DNA of 64,000 bases from AP-15 sp963762575 (GTDB taxonomy: Bacteria > Pseudomonadota > Alphaproteobacteria > ATCC43930 > CGMCC-115725): NCBI GenBank assembly GCA_963762575.1, contig CAVXLL010000001.1, positions 868,001 to 932,000 of the forward strand. Direction: 5' to 3'. Both the position numbers and the translations under genes were made by a program. This document shows, piece by piece, positions 17,805-26,828 of this stretch (position 1 is the first letter of the stretch; every line of letters begins with the position of its first letter). The notes under the pieces are model-generated. The model searched no databases and was not told where the DNA came from. It saw nothing but the letters and a program-made list of their open reading frames with translations.

Positions 17805-20231
17805 ATGGCAATTTGCCTTTCGATGGAATTGCGCTTGCTCCTGGCGGCCTGCCTTTTGACCTCGATCGCTTGGCTTGCCGGGCCGGCTCGGGCGCAGGCG
17901 GTCATCGACGAGGCGCGGCAGGCGGGACGCTCCGCTCAGTCGTTCCCGGCCGCCGACGAGGATTACTTCCGGGCGATGGATGGCGGTCTTGCGCTCAGCC
18001 CCGACGAGACCAAGGGCCGCAACATGTGGATTGTCTGGACCGGCGGCGACGACCGTTTGTGGGACGAGATAACCAACCTGACCTTCGGGTCCTTCGATCT
18101 CCTGAAGATCCTGTCCTCCCATCCCGGGCTCAAATACAGCCGCGACAACCGGTGGGATTATTTCGGGCTGGTCAACGAGCCGTGCTTTACCAAGGCCACC
18201 GGACCTAACCCGCAGCGCTATGGCCTGTGGCTCGATGTGCGCGATCCCAATTGCCCGGCCGACCCGTTCGAGAACGCGGAGAAATACCCCGGCGTCGCGG
18301 TCGGCGCGCGCGGCAAGAACATCCCGGCCGGATCCTATTACGGATACCCGTCCGGGATCGTCGGCCTGCGGCTCTTCCCCAACCCCGATTTCGACGAAGC
18401 CGCAGCAAAACAATGGAATGCCGCTCGGTTCTACGACGATCCCGACTACTATCTGTCGAAGGAGCTGGTGCGCCCCTACCGCGTCGGAATGTCCTGCGGT
18501 TTCTGTCACGTCAGTCCAAACCCCGAAAAGCCGCCGGCGAACCCCGAGGCGCCGCAATGGGAGAATTTGAGCTCCACTGTCGGCGCGCAATATTTCTGGG
18601 TCGATCGCATATTTGCCTGGAATGCGGATCCGTCGACTTTTTACTTCCAGATCCTGCACACGGCGCGGCCCGGCTCGCTGGATACGTCGCTGATATCGAG
18701 CGACAACATCAACAATCCCCGCACGATGAACGCGGTCTACAATCTGCCGGCGCGGCTGGAGGCGGCAAAGCGCTGGGGCCGTGAGACATTGGACCCCGAC
18801 AATCTCGCCAACAAGCAGTTCAATGATTTTATCAGCCAAGGACCGCTGACGCAGTTTTTCCAGCCGCCAAATACGGTGTGGACGCCGCATGTGCTGAAGG
18901 ACGGCTCCGATTCGGTCGGCGCGCTCGGCGCGTTGAACCGGGTGTACCTGAATATCGGCCTGTTCAGCGAGGAGTGGCTGCGCCATTTCAATCCTATCCT
19001 CGGCGGCAAGCCGGTCACTCCGATCGAGATCACGACGGCGCGCGCGAACTCTTTCTATTGGGATGCGACCGAGGCGCAGACCCCGGACATGGCGTTGTTT
19101 TTGCTGAAGGCGTCATATCCGCACAAGCTGAAGAATGCGCCCGGCGGCGCCGCCTACCTGAACGACCCGCCGGAGACGCTCAATCAGGGCAAGATCGTCT
19201 TTGCCGAAAATTGCGCGGCCTGCCATTCCAGCAAGGCGCCGCAGCCGCCGGCCGCGACCAACCCGGCCGCGTGCATCGGCTCCGGCTATCTCGACTGCTG
19301 GAACCGCTATTGGGAATGGACCGGAACAAGCGATTTCAAGCAGCAGATGCGGCAGATCGTCAATGCCGACGATTTCCTCGACAACAATTACATGTCGAAC
19401 GACATGCGGGTGCCGTTGACGTTGTTGCAGACCAATGCCTGCGCGCCGCTGGCGACCAATGCTATCGCCGGCAACATCTGGGACAACTTCTCCTCGGCCT
19501 CGTACAAGGATCTGCCCTCTGTCGGCGCGATCACCGTATACAACCCGTTCACCGGGGTGCCGCAGCAGTATCAGATGCCGGCCGGCGGGCGCGGCTACAC
19601 CCGGGTGCCATCACTGGTAAGCTTGTGGTCGACCGCGCCGTTCCTCCTCAACAACAGCGTTGGCCAGTTCAACCCGAGCCCCTCGGTCGAAACCCGCATG
19701 GCTTCGTTCGACGACTCGATCACCAAGATGCTGTGGCCGGAAAAGCGCGATAAGGATGCCGTGCTGGGCGACAAGATACCAGGCGTGATCGACCGGACCA
19801 CTGCGACGAGCTGGCTGCGCGTCCCGACCGGTTATCTGCCGGATGTGCTCAAGGACACGCAGAATGTACTGCAGCTGATCGCGCCGAACCTCTTCGATCA
19901 GGGCGGGCTCGAGATCGGGCCGATCCCGGCCGGGACCCCGGTCGATCTGCTGGCCAATTTCGACCCGCTGCCGCAGTCGACAGATTTCCGCGAACGTCTG
20001 GCGCATGACAAGGCGGTGGTGAAGGCCGTGGTGCAGCTGGTACGCGATTTGAAGGCATTGCCGCCGGGGGCGACCGACGAACAGGCCCGCCAAGTATTCG
20101 CGAATGTCGGAGAGCAGCTCTTCGCGCTGAGCAAATGCCCGGATTACGTCGTCAACCGCGGCCATTACTTCGGCTCCAACCTCGGTGACGCCGACAAGAA
20201 GGCGCTGATCGCGTTCCTTAAGACGTTCTGA
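17805..20231 (+). CDS. Exported di-haem cytochrome c, partner of a GMC oxidoreductase
   Basis: 808 residues from ATG 17805 (GGGGGA 6 nt upstream); the frame is open from 17757. A signal peptide ends at ARA-QA, so the protein is periplasmic. Two haem c motifs are seen, CGFCH at residues 231-235 and CAACH at 470-474. The protein is rich in W, Y, N and P. Two such motifs in one large chain recall the RoxA/RoxB rubber-oxygenase and MauG-like groups, but I cannot establish homology by eye. The GMC gene 178 bp downstream suggests it accepts electrons from, or works in series with, that flavoenzyme. Function otherwise unknown. Confidence 0.8.
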   Translation: MAICLSMELRLLLAACLLTSIAWLAGPARAQAVIDEARQAGRSAQSFPAADEDYFRAMDGGLALSPDETKGRNMWIVWTGGDDRLWDEITNLTFGSFDLLKILSSHPGLKYSRDNRWDYFGLVNEPCFTKATGPNPQRYGLWLDVRDPNCPADPFENAEKYPGVAVGARGKNIPAGSYYGYPSGIVGLRLFPNPDFDEAAAKQWNAARFYDDPDYYLSKELVRPYRVGMSCGFCHVSPNPEKPPANPEAPQWENLSSTVGAQYFWVDRIFAWNADPSTFYFQILHTARPGSLDTSLISSDNINNPRTMNAVYNLPARLEAAKRWGRETLDPDNLANKQFNDFISQGPLTQFFQPPNTVWTPHVLKDGSDSVGALGALNRVYLNIGLFSEEWLRHFNPILGGKPVTPIEITTARANSFYWDATEAQTPDMALFLLKASYPHKLKNAPGGAAYLNDPPETLNQGKIVFAENCAACHSSKAPQPPAATNPAACIGSGYLDCWNRYWEWTGTSDFKQQMRQIVNADDFLDNNYMSNDMRVPLTLLQTNACAPLATNAIAGNIWDNFSSASYKDLPSVGAITVYNPFTGVPQQYQMPAGGRGYTRVPSLVSLWSTAPFLLNNSVGQFNPSPSVETRMASFDDSITKMLWPEKRDKDAVLGDKIPGVIDRTTATSWLRVPTGYLPDVLKDTQNVLQLIAPNLFDQGGLEIGPIPAGTPVDLLANFDPLPQSTDFRERLAHDKAVVKAVVQLVRDLKALPPGATDEQARQVFANVGEQLFALSKCPDYVVNRGHYFGSNLGDADKKALIAFLKTF

Positions 20232-20300
20232 CGGAGCGGCTCTCGGGGACGCGCAATGGACACCGAGTGGAGTATGCATCACCAGCGAAGTCAGCCTACT

Positions 20301-20389
20301 CGTCATTGCCGGGCTTGAGCCGGCAATTCAACTGGCATCGCCAGGCGCTCGCTGCCTTGGATACTCGGGTCAAGCCCGGGCATGACGAC
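20301..20389. repeat. Inverted-repeat-bounded REP element
   Basis: The element begins CGTCATTGCCGGGCTTGA and ends TCAAGCCCGGGCATGACG, giving near-perfect 18-bp inverted ends around a central region of about 50 bp. This is the form of the short palindromic elements widespread between genes in alphaproteobacteria. It lies between the cytochrome and the GMC genes and could fold in the transcript without blocking it. Confidence 0.75.
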
Positions 20390-20409
20390 CAGGTACCCGG
20401 GGAGGTCCA

Positions 20410-22284
20410 ATGAACAACGGGGGCCCGTTCGATTACATCGTCGTCGGCTCCGGCGCCGGAGGCGGAACGCTCGCCGCGCGGCTGGCCGAGGGTGGGCGCT
20501 CGGTGCTGCTGCTGGAGGCCGGCGGCGATCCGCGCCAGCTCTCGGGCACCAATGACGATCAGCCCGGCATCAACCGTCTGCCCGACGATTATGACGTGCC
20601 CGCGTTCCACGGCTTCGCCAGCGAGAACGACGCGATGCGGTGGGACTTTTTTGTCCGGCACTATGCCTCGGACGAGATGCAGCAGAAGGACCCGAAATAC
20701 CGGCGGGACTATCGCGGGGTCCCGGTGGACGGAGTCCTCTATCCGCGCGCCGGAACTTTGGGCGGCTGCACCGCCCACAACGCGATGATCCTGGTTTACC
20801 CGCACAATGCGGATTGGGACAGGATCGCCCGCCTGACCGGCGACGCGTCATGGAATGCCGAAAATATGCGGCAGTATTTCAAGCGCTTGGAGGACTGCCA
20901 TTACCGGCCGCTCGAGCGCGTGCTGGCGGCGGCTGGGCCGAACCCATCACGGCACGGGTGGCACGGCTGGCTGCAGGTGGAAACGGCCATTCCCAAGGCC
21001 GCCGTGCGCGATTTCAGGTTGGTCCAGGTGTTGCTCCAGTCGGCGCACGAGGCGTTCGACGATATTGGGCAGCCGATCGAACGCCTCCTGGACCTGGTCG
21101 AGGCAAAGGCCGATCCAAACGATTGGCGGCTGGTTACGGAGAACGCAGTGGGCTTGCGCTACACGCCGCTCACGACGCGCGATCACGCGCGGATGGGTGC
21201 GCGCGAGCGGGTGCTGGAGACCGCGCAGAAATACCCGGAACGCCTCAGGGTCGAGCTCGACGCGCTCGTCACCCGCGTGCTGCTCGACGAGAACAACCGC
21301 GCGACCGGCGTCGAATACCTGAAGGGCGAGCGGCTCTACCGCGCTCATGGCCAGCCCGCGACCACGCAGGGTGAACTCCGTCAGGCACAGGCGACGCGCG
21401 AGGTAATCCTCTGCGGCGGCACGTTCAATACGCCGCAAATCCTGATGCTGTCCGGGATCGGGCGCCGCGAGGTATTGGAGACGCTCGGGATTCCGGTGCG
21501 GGTCGAGCTGCCCGGGGTCGGCAAGAACTTGCAGGACCGCTACGAGGTCGGCGTTGTCAACCGCATGAATTTCGATCGCTGGAACATCCTCGAAGGCGTC
21601 AGCTTCAGCCATGGCGACCAGGCCTATCGCGACTGGGCCAAGAAGCGGGAGGGCCTCTACACCAGCAATGGCGCGGTGCTAGCGGCAATCCTCAAATCCT
21701 CTGCCGAACGCCCGCTCCCCGATTTGTTCTGCTTTGCGCTGGTGGGGCTGTTCGGCGGGTATTTCCCCGGCTATTCCGCGCTTGCCGTCACCAAGCCCAA
21801 TTATCTGACCTGGGCGATCCTGAAGGCCCATACCGAAAACCGCGCCGGCGAGGTGGTGCTGCGTTCAGCGGACCCGCGCGACACCCCGCTGATCGACTTC
21901 CATTATTTCGAGGAGGGCAGCGACAAGGCGGGGGAGGACCTCAATTCGGTCGTCGCCGGCATCCGCTTTGTGCGCAAGCTGACCGCAAAGCTCAAAGCCG
22001 AAGATGCGATTGCCGAAGAGGAACAGCCGGGCGCCGCGCGCCAGAGCGACGAGGAGCTGAAGGAATATGTGCGCAGCAACGCGTGGGGCCACCACGCGTC
22101 CTGCACCTGCCCGATCGGGCCGCGCGACAGCGGCGGTGTCGTCGATGGCGATTTCCGGGTGCACGGCACCGAAGGGCTTCGCGTCGTCGACGCGTCCGTG
22201 TTCCCGCGCATTCCCGGGTTTTTCATCGTAAGCGCCGTCTACATGGTCGCTGAAAAGGCGGCGGACGTAATCCTCGCTTCGTAA
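20410..22284 (+). CDS. GMC family FAD-dependent oxidoreductase
   Basis: 624 residues, ATG with GGGGAGG 6 nt upstream. The FAD-binding motif YIVVGSGAGGGTLAARLAEGG and the EAGGDP at the end of the second strand open the protein; GTLGGCTAHNAMI, the GGTFNTPQILMLSGIG signature and the C-terminal HHASCTCPIG and FFIVSAVYMVAEKAAD complete the fold, with His as likely catalytic base. GMC enzymes oxidise alcohols, sugars, polyols or choline. No Tat signal is seen, so the enzyme itself looks cytoplasmic while the upstream cytochrome is exported, which leaves their coupling uncertain. The substrate is not evident. Confidence 0.92.
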   Translation: MNNGGPFDYIVVGSGAGGGTLAARLAEGGRSVLLLEAGGDPRQLSGTNDDQPGINRLPDDYDVPAFHGFASENDAMRWDFFVRHYASDEMQQKDPKYRRDYRGVPVDGVLYPRAGTLGGCTAHNAMILVYPHNADWDRIARLTGDASWNAENMRQYFKRLEDCHYRPLERVLAAAGPNPSRHGWHGWLQVETAIPKAAVRDFRLVQVLLQSAHEAFDDIGQPIERLLDLVEAKADPNDWRLVTENAVGLRYTPLTTRDHARMGARERVLETAQKYPERLRVELDALVTRVLLDENNRATGVEYLKGERLYRAHGQPATTQGELRQAQATREVILCGGTFNTPQILMLSGIGRREVLETLGIPVRVELPGVGKNLQDRYEVGVVNRMNFDRWNILEGVSFSHGDQAYRDWAKKREGLYTSNGAVLAAILKSSAERPLPDLFCFALVGLFGGYFPGYSALAVTKPNYLTWAILKAHTENRAGEVVLRSADPRDTPLIDFHYFEEGSDKAGEDLNSVVAGIRFVRKLTAKLKAEDAIAEEEQPGAARQSDEELKEYVRSNAWGHHASCTCPIGPRDSGGVVDGDFRVHGTEGLRVVDASVFPRIPGFFIVSAVYMVAEKAADVILAS

Positions 22285-22343
22285 GCGGCTGTGTCTCCCT
22301 CAAGCAGGCGACGTTTCAAAAACCCATTGGCGCCGGGGGTAGA

Positions 22344-22880
22344 TTATTCCTTGACCCCACCGGCAGTGAGCCCAAGCACGAGATAGCGGCGCACGACGAC
22401 GCTGAAGACCACGACCGGCAGCATGACCAAGGTTCCGCCGGCCGCGATCTTGCCCCGCTCCCAGCCCTCGTATTGCATGAAATTGACGATCGCAACCGGC
22501 GCCGTCATCGCCTTTGTGCGCGTCAGGATCAGCGCATAGAAGAAATCGTTCCACGACAGGATGAAGCACAGTACCCCGGTCGCCGCCAAGCCCGGCGCGG
22601 CAAGCGGCAGGGCGATCAGACGAAACCCGCTCCACACGCCGCAACCGTCGATCCAGGCGGCCTCTTCGAGGGCGCGCGGCACGCCGTCGAAGAAATTGCG
22701 CATCATCCAGACGACGAGCGCGAGGTTGAAGGTCAAATAGATCACGACAAGTCCGGTGCGGCTGTCGATCAGCCCGAGGAAGCGGTAAGCGAGAAAGAAC
22801 GGGATCGTGAAGGCGACCGGTGGCGCCATGCGCGTCGCCAGGATCCACAATGCGATGGAACGGCGAGCCCGAAAACGGCA
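22344..22880 (-). pseudogene. Carbohydrate ABC transporter permease (MalG type), 5' truncated
   Basis: The C-terminal half of an inner-membrane permease is intact: RFRARRSIALWILATRM, three to four membrane segments, and the EAA loop EEAAWIDGCGVW that contacts the ATPase, ending TAGGVKE at a TAA. The first roughly 100 residues are absent; on the other side of about 22880-22900 the sequence instead matches an SDR gene on the opposite strand. No other transporter genes (binding protein, ATPase, second permease) are nearby, so this is a remnant of a lost sugar-uptake operon. The right end is the approximate limit of homology. Confidence 0.82.
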
Positions 22881-22889
22881 GCCGCGTGC

Positions 22890-23324
22890 CGCCGGGAATG
22901 CAGAGGCGAGGCTATGGCCGCATCGTCAACATCGCCTCCAATGCGGCATCGGCGCTGCGCTGCAAGGGACGACATGCTATGCCGCGACCAGGGCCGAGGT
23001 GCTGATCCTGACGCCCCGCCTCGCGATGGAGCTGGTCCGCCTGGTCTACTACGGTAAACGCAGTGGCGCCCGGCTGGATCGTGACCGAGATGGCGCGGGA
23101 TGGGCGCAGCGAACAAGAGTTCGAGGCGCGAATTCGCGATATGAGCGAGCGGGACAATGGTCGGGCGAACCCGGCGGCCGGAGGATATTGCGAACGCGGT
23201 AGCCTTCCTGTCGGCGCCCGAGGCAGGGTTTGTGACAGCGCAGGTGCTCACCATCGATGGTGGACGGATGGACTATATCGGCATGGCTAAAGCACCGGAA
23301 GCAATGGCGAGCGGCGAATTGTAG
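22890..23324 (+). pseudogene. Short-chain dehydrogenase/reductase remnant
   Basis: Pieces of one SDR are spread over three frames: MQRRGYGRIVNIASNAAS, then TTCYAATRAEVLILT with the YxxxR/K region, then APGWIVTEMARDGRSEQEF, and finally RPEDIANAVAFLSAPEAGF and VLTIDGGRMDY up to a TAG at 23322-23324. The N-terminal NAD-binding half is missing. At least three frame changes and the lost 5' part make this a genuine pseudogene, unlike the single-indel genes elsewhere. It is fused head to head with the truncated permease. Confidence 0.83.
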
Positions 23325-23727
23325 AACCAAACGCCGCTCACATTTGTCTGGTGGGGAATTTCCTGATCGTTAAGTTCTGGACTTTACGAACACTTCAAAG
23401 AATTTATTAATAATGCCGATTATACGACAATAATCGAAAATGTGATCGGCCGCAAAACCACAACATATAGATCAATCCACCAATCCGTAGCACAGGCCGC
23501 ACGACCCCGGTGCAACATTGTAGGTGGGATAAAGAACCGGATTGTGGTAATGGGGTTGGTGTCTCCTCTATATCCCGGAACCTGTATCGAATGGAAATAC
23601 CGCGTTTGTGTACACAAAAATAGGCCCGTTCGTCATCCTGGGATTGATTGCCATTCCGTTCCCAAAGCAGTGGCATGGAAGCAAAGTGTGCGCGGGCCAC
23701 GGCAGGATTAGGCCGCGCGTCTACACC
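23325..23727. other. AT-richer non-coding stretch, 403 bp
   Basis: Base composition drops visibly from the GC-rich average (many A/T runs around 23380-23480). No ORF here has coding character or a ribosome binding site, and no transposase, tRNA or terminal repeat is visible. It may be foreign or long-decayed DNA, in keeping with the pseudogenes on its left. Confidence 0.45.
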
Positions 23728-23943
23728 ATGCCTAAGATATTTGCCGAGTATCTCTTCACCAAGGCTCGCAAAGCAGCCCGGATGAAGGAGAACATCTCAT
23801 CCCGACAGCAAATGAAGATTAGGGCAGCGTATATGACCGACCTAGACCGGGCTGCGCATTCTGACTTCATGGAAGCGATGCACCAGGATGTACGGCTCTT
23901 TGGCTACAGTGCATTCACGCCGCCAAAACCGGATACCGAGTAG
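23728..23943 (+). CDS. Hypothetical protein, 71 residues
   Basis: ATG at 23728 to TAG at 23941-23943; the frame is open back to a GTG at 23608 but the upstream part lacks coding character. The product is basic in its first half (FTKARKAARMKENISSRQQMK) and ends FGYSAFTPPKPDTE. No clear ribosome binding site precedes the ATG. I do not recognise it. It lies in an AT-richer, decayed patch and may be a foreign or dying gene, or chance. Confidence 0.3.
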   Translation: MPKIFAEYLFTKARKAARMKENISSRQQMKIRAAYMTDLDRAAHSDFMEAMHQDVRLFGYSAFTPPKPDTE

Positions 23944-24093
23944 AACTGCAAGGCGTAACCCTCGTCGTGCTCCAAAATTCCAAGAATTTCGCACGGTGCC
24001 CGCAACTCGCCCCAACAATGGTTAGGATGTGCAGAAGTTTGGTGCGAAATACGGGCGGAGACAAGCGGCCACGCGCCCCGCGCAAAAGTGCCC

Positions 24094-24553
24094 TCAAAGC
24101 GGGTTTGGGCCGACGACTTTCCAACGGTGGCGCTCAAACAATTTAGCGTGTTCGTCGTCGTTGATCGGGCGGCGCTCCGCGAGCGCCTCGATGAGGCCTC
24201 CGGCGGCAGCGGGAGTGTAGAGAAACAGGACGCGGCCGGTTTCACTACCGGTATTCTTCCAGGCATGCGGGATGTTGCGCGGCATGAATGCACAGGTGCC
24301 GGGCCCGCCGGCGGTGACTTCGTCGCCGATCTTGAAGGTGAATTCACCGGCTAGCACCCAGGCGACTTCGTCGCTGTCGTGGTGCAGATGATAGAGGCTC
24401 GTCGTTCCGGGTGGCAGGGTTTCCTCGAACATCATGATGCTCTCATCGGTTTCGCGCCCAAGGAGCTTCAACGCAAAGGAGCGGCCAGGTGTCGGCGAGT
24501 TCGAAATGTTTCCCGCCATCCGCAGGTATGACGAAGCCCTGTGCGACGCTCAT
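24094..24553 (-). CDS. Cupin-domain protein, frameshifted
   Basis: The core is a single cupin: YHLHHDSDEVAWVLAGEFTF holds the HxH and E metal-binding residues, and PHAWKN supplies the last His. The N-terminus MSVAQGFVIPADGGKHFELA is in another frame, starting at ATG 24553 with GGGGAGG upstream; removing one base near 24490 joins it to PGRSFALKLLG. The span is 3n+1, which fits a single insertion. About 152 residues in all. Cupins of this type include isomerases, dioxygenases and sensors; no function can be assigned. A 25-codon open tail in another frame ends in the ATGA of this start and may be the last trace of an upstream gene. Confidence 0.75.
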
Positions 24554-24758
24554 GCCCCGTGTCCTCCCCTCGTAGCGGAACAACCGAGGATAACCGAGAC
24601 GGCGTAATCCACCAAACGCGCGGTCTCCATGTGCTCGCCCGTGCCGGACGCCGCCCATCAGGGGTGTAGCAAAAGATATAATTGCCATAATGACATTGTA
24701 TCCTCTTGGGCATCGGCACCCGTGAGCGGGTCCGAAATTGCGACTGAAGGAGTTGCCG

Positions 24759-24923
24759 ATGCCTAATCTCGACCTGATAAAACAGGGGAAACAGGTGCCG
24801 GCCGCGCGCCCGACCGCCGAGCTATCGAGTAAGATGAGCCGATTGCGCACCGCGCCCACGTGCGCATCCGCATGGAGCTTCAGGAATAACAGATACGCCC
24901 GATTACACCCGCCAAGGTCTTGA
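24759..24923 (+). CDS. Small ORF with a strong ribosome binding site, possibly a gene remnant
   Basis: ATG at 24759 has AAGGAG 8 nt upstream and encodes 54 residues beginning MPNLDLIKQGKQ. That opening resembles the start of proteins with a DUF5681-like N-terminus found near mobile elements in alphaproteobacteria, but the characteristic GRSGNPAGRP segment that should follow is absent. Read as a remnant or a spurious ORF. The rest of 24554-24959 shows nothing else I can name. Confidence 0.3.
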   Translation: MPNLDLIKQGKQVPAARPTAELSSKMSRLRTAPTCASAWSFRNNRYARLHPPRS

Positions 24924-24959
24924 GTTGAACAAGCCGAGCAAGCGGCAGCTTCGCGGACC

Positions 24960-26150
24960 TCAACCTGGCGGCGGGTGGGCGCGGACGAATTCCTCGTTGA
25001 CGTCGGCGCCCCAGCCCGGGCCCTTCGGCAATACGAAATCGCCGTTCTCGACGACCGGAGGCACGGTGACGATGTCGTCCTTCCACTTCACGTCGTCGAT
25101 GTCGATTTCCATGACTTTGAAGTTCGGCGCCACGGCGCACATATGCGCGCTGATCAACGAGCCGAGATGGCCGTTGAAGTTATGCGGCGCAACATTGACC
25201 TCGTAGGCATCGGCCATGGCCGCGATCTTCAGCGATTCGAGGATGCCGTTCCAGGCCACGTCGATGATCGCGTAATCGACGGCCTGCTGCTCGAAATAGG
25301 GCCGGAACTGGCGCCTGCCGTACAATGATTTGCAGGACGAGATCGGCGTGCGGGCGGAGCGGCGGATCAATGCGAGGCCAGCCGGGTCGTAAAGGTCGAT
25401 CTCGAGCCACACCAAATCGAGCGGCTCCAAAGCTCGCGCCAGTTTGATGTATCCGTCGATCTTGTAATTGAAGTTGGTGTCGAGATGGAGCCCGACATCG
25501 CGGCCGGCGCCGCGGCGGAACGCCTCCAGCTGCGCGACCGCGGCATCGACGATATGATGGTCGACGTTGAGCTCCGGGAAGCCCGGCGGGTTGCCGGTGC
25601 CGGGGCCGTACATGTAGGGCTTGCCCTTGTCGAAGCGGATCAGGTTGGTCTTGAGCCCCTTGAAGCCCTTGCGCCTGACCTCTTCGCCGAGCGCCACGAT
25701 GTCGTTGAGCGAGCGCACCGGGTCGACCCCGGCCCATTCCCTGATATGGTCGGCATGGCGGGCGCGGTAGCTGCCGCAATGCGACCAGTAGAGCTGCAAT
25801 CGGTCGCGCACCGGCCCGCCGAGCATCTCGTAGACCGGCACGCCCAAGGCCTTGGCCTTGATGTCGACGAGCGCATTCTCGATCGCGGCGATCGCCATCT
25901 GGTTGATCCCGCCGGCCGCTTGCCTGGTCGCGGCGTAGAGACGGGCGCTGTGACGCTCGACCGGCCGCGGATCCTGTCCGATCAGAAACCGCTCGGCGAG
26001 TTTCTGGATGACGCCGGTCAGCCCTTGCGCGCCATAGCCCTCCATGTATTCCGACCAGCCGACGAGCCCCTCATCGGTGGTGACCTTGAGAAACGAATTG
26101 ACCCGCCATCCGGCGTCGCAGTGCAGGTCTTCGACCTTGACGATCTTCAT
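24960..26150 (-). CDS. Enolase-superfamily enzyme with an altered metal site
   Basis: 396 residues from ATG 26150 (MKIVKVEDLHCDAGWRVNSF); the frame stays open to 26720 across the neighbouring gene and into the tRNA, which is not coding. The fold is clear: FKGLKTNLIRFDKG for the catalytic Lys strand, HLDTNFNYKIDG for the first metal ligand, WLEIDLYDP for the second, and VAPHNFNGHLGS for the late His. The third ligand position reads SSCKSLYGRRQF, with Lys (AAA at 25329-25331) where relatives have Glu. A single G-to-A change would explain it. As read, magnesium binding should be impaired. Acid-sugar dehydratase or racemase chemistry is expected of the family. Next to a GlcG-like gene 32 bp upstream. 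Confidence 0.88.
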   Translation of the reverse strand: MKIVKVEDLHCDAGWRVNSFLKVTTDEGLVGWSEYMEGYGAQGLTGVIQKLAERFLIGQDPRPVERHSARLYAATRQAAGGINQMAIAAIENALVDIKAKALGVPVYEMLGGPVRDRLQLYWSHCGSYRARHADHIREWAGVDPVRSLNDIVALGEEVRRKGFKGLKTNLIRFDKGKPYMYGPGTGNPPGFPELNVDHHIVDAAVAQLEAFRRGAGRDVGLHLDTNFNYKIDGYIKLARALEPLDLVWLEIDLYDPAGLALIRRSARTPISSCKSLYGRRQFRPYFEQQAVDYAIIDVAWNGILESLKIAAMADAYEVNVAPHNFNGHLGSLISAHMCAVAPNFKVMEIDIDDVKWKDDIVTVPPVVENGDFVLPKGPGWGADVNEEFVRAHPPPG

Positions 26151-26182
26151 CGGCGTTTCCTCGAAAGCTCCGGCGGCCGGTC

Positions 26183-26578
26183 TTATAGCTGCGCGATACC
26201 GGCCCGGGCGCAGTCCTCGTCCTGCTGCGAGGTGCCGCCGCCTACGCCACAGGCGCCCTCGACGACGCCGTTGCGGATGATCGGGACGGCTCCCTGGCCC
26301 ATGATCATGTGTCCGCCCGATGCTGCCGCAATCCCGCGCGGGGTCGGCTGGTCGGCACGTTCGGCCATGTCGCCGCTCGGCCGGCCGAAAGCCGCCGAGG
26401 TGACCGCCTTGCCCTGGCTGCCATAGGCGCTCGCCCAGATGGCGTTGTCCATGCGCTGCAATGCGATCAGCCGGCCGCCGCTGTCGCAAACCGCGGCGCT
26501 GATCTTGATGTTGAGCTCTTGCGCCTTGGCCAGGGCGCCGCGAATGATGCGATTGGCTTCTTCCAGTGTCAGGCTCAT
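26183..26578 (-). CDS. GlcG/HbpS family (DUF336) protein
   Basis: 131 residues from ATG 26578, which has GGAGGAAAG 5 nt upstream. The family pattern is complete: LTLEEANRIIRGALAKAQEL, AAVCDSGGRLIALQRMDNA, and the glycine-rich GACGVGGGTSQQDEDCARAG near the end. Members include the GlcG protein of glycolate operons and the haem-binding HbpS; many sit beside catabolic dehydrogenases or dehydratases without known function. It is probably co-transcribed with the enolase-superfamily gene that follows. Confidence 0.87.
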   Translation of the reverse strand: MSLTLEEANRIIRGALAKAQELNIKISAAVCDSGGRLIALQRMDNAIWASAYGSQGKAVTSAAFGRPSGDMAERADQPTPRGIAAASGGHMIMGQGAVPIIRNGVVEGACGVGGGTSQQDEDCARAGIAQL

Positions 26579-26636
26579 CGATCTTTCCTCCCCAGAAGGT
26601 CTCGTCTTCACTTATAGCGAGCCTTTTCAAAGACGA

Positions 26637-26661
26637 AAAGCCGCGGTTTCCCGCGGCTTTC
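26637..26661 (-). terminator. Intrinsic terminator of the tRNA-Gly gene
   Basis: On the minus strand a 10-bp stem AAAGCCGCGG / CCGCGGCTTT with a short loop is followed by a T-rich tract (TTTTCGTCTTTG). It stands 14 bp after the tRNA-Gly 3' end and upstream of the GlcG-like gene, separating the two transcripts. Confidence 0.75.
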
Positions 26662-26675
26662 GCATTTGGACAATT

Positions 26676-26750
26676 TGGAGCGGGCGAGGGGATTCGAACC
26701 CCCGACCCCAACCTTGGCAAGGTTGTGCTCTACCCCTGAGCTACACCCGC
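26676..26750 (-). tRNA. tRNA-Gly (anticodon GCC)
   Basis: The minus strand gives GCGGGTGTAGCTCAGGGGTA at the 5' end, an anticodon stem CAACC/GGTTG around the loop TTGCCAA (anticodon GCC), a T-arm with GGTTCGAATCC, and an acceptor CGCCCGC pairing with GCGGGTG through one G-T pair. The discriminator is T and the CCA end is encoded (26676-26678). Confidence 0.97.
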
Positions 26751-26828
26751 GCTTCTTTACATGATAGCGGGGGACAAAGGGTTTGCAAGCCTTGCCTTCA
26801 GGGCGGCCGGATCGCATCGTGCCCTGCG

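Noticed and set aside
26151..26720. N-terminal extension of the enolase-superfamily gene
   Set aside because: The open frame crosses the GlcG-like gene, the terminator and part of tRNA-Gly, so it cannot be coding; ATG 26150 gives a normal length.
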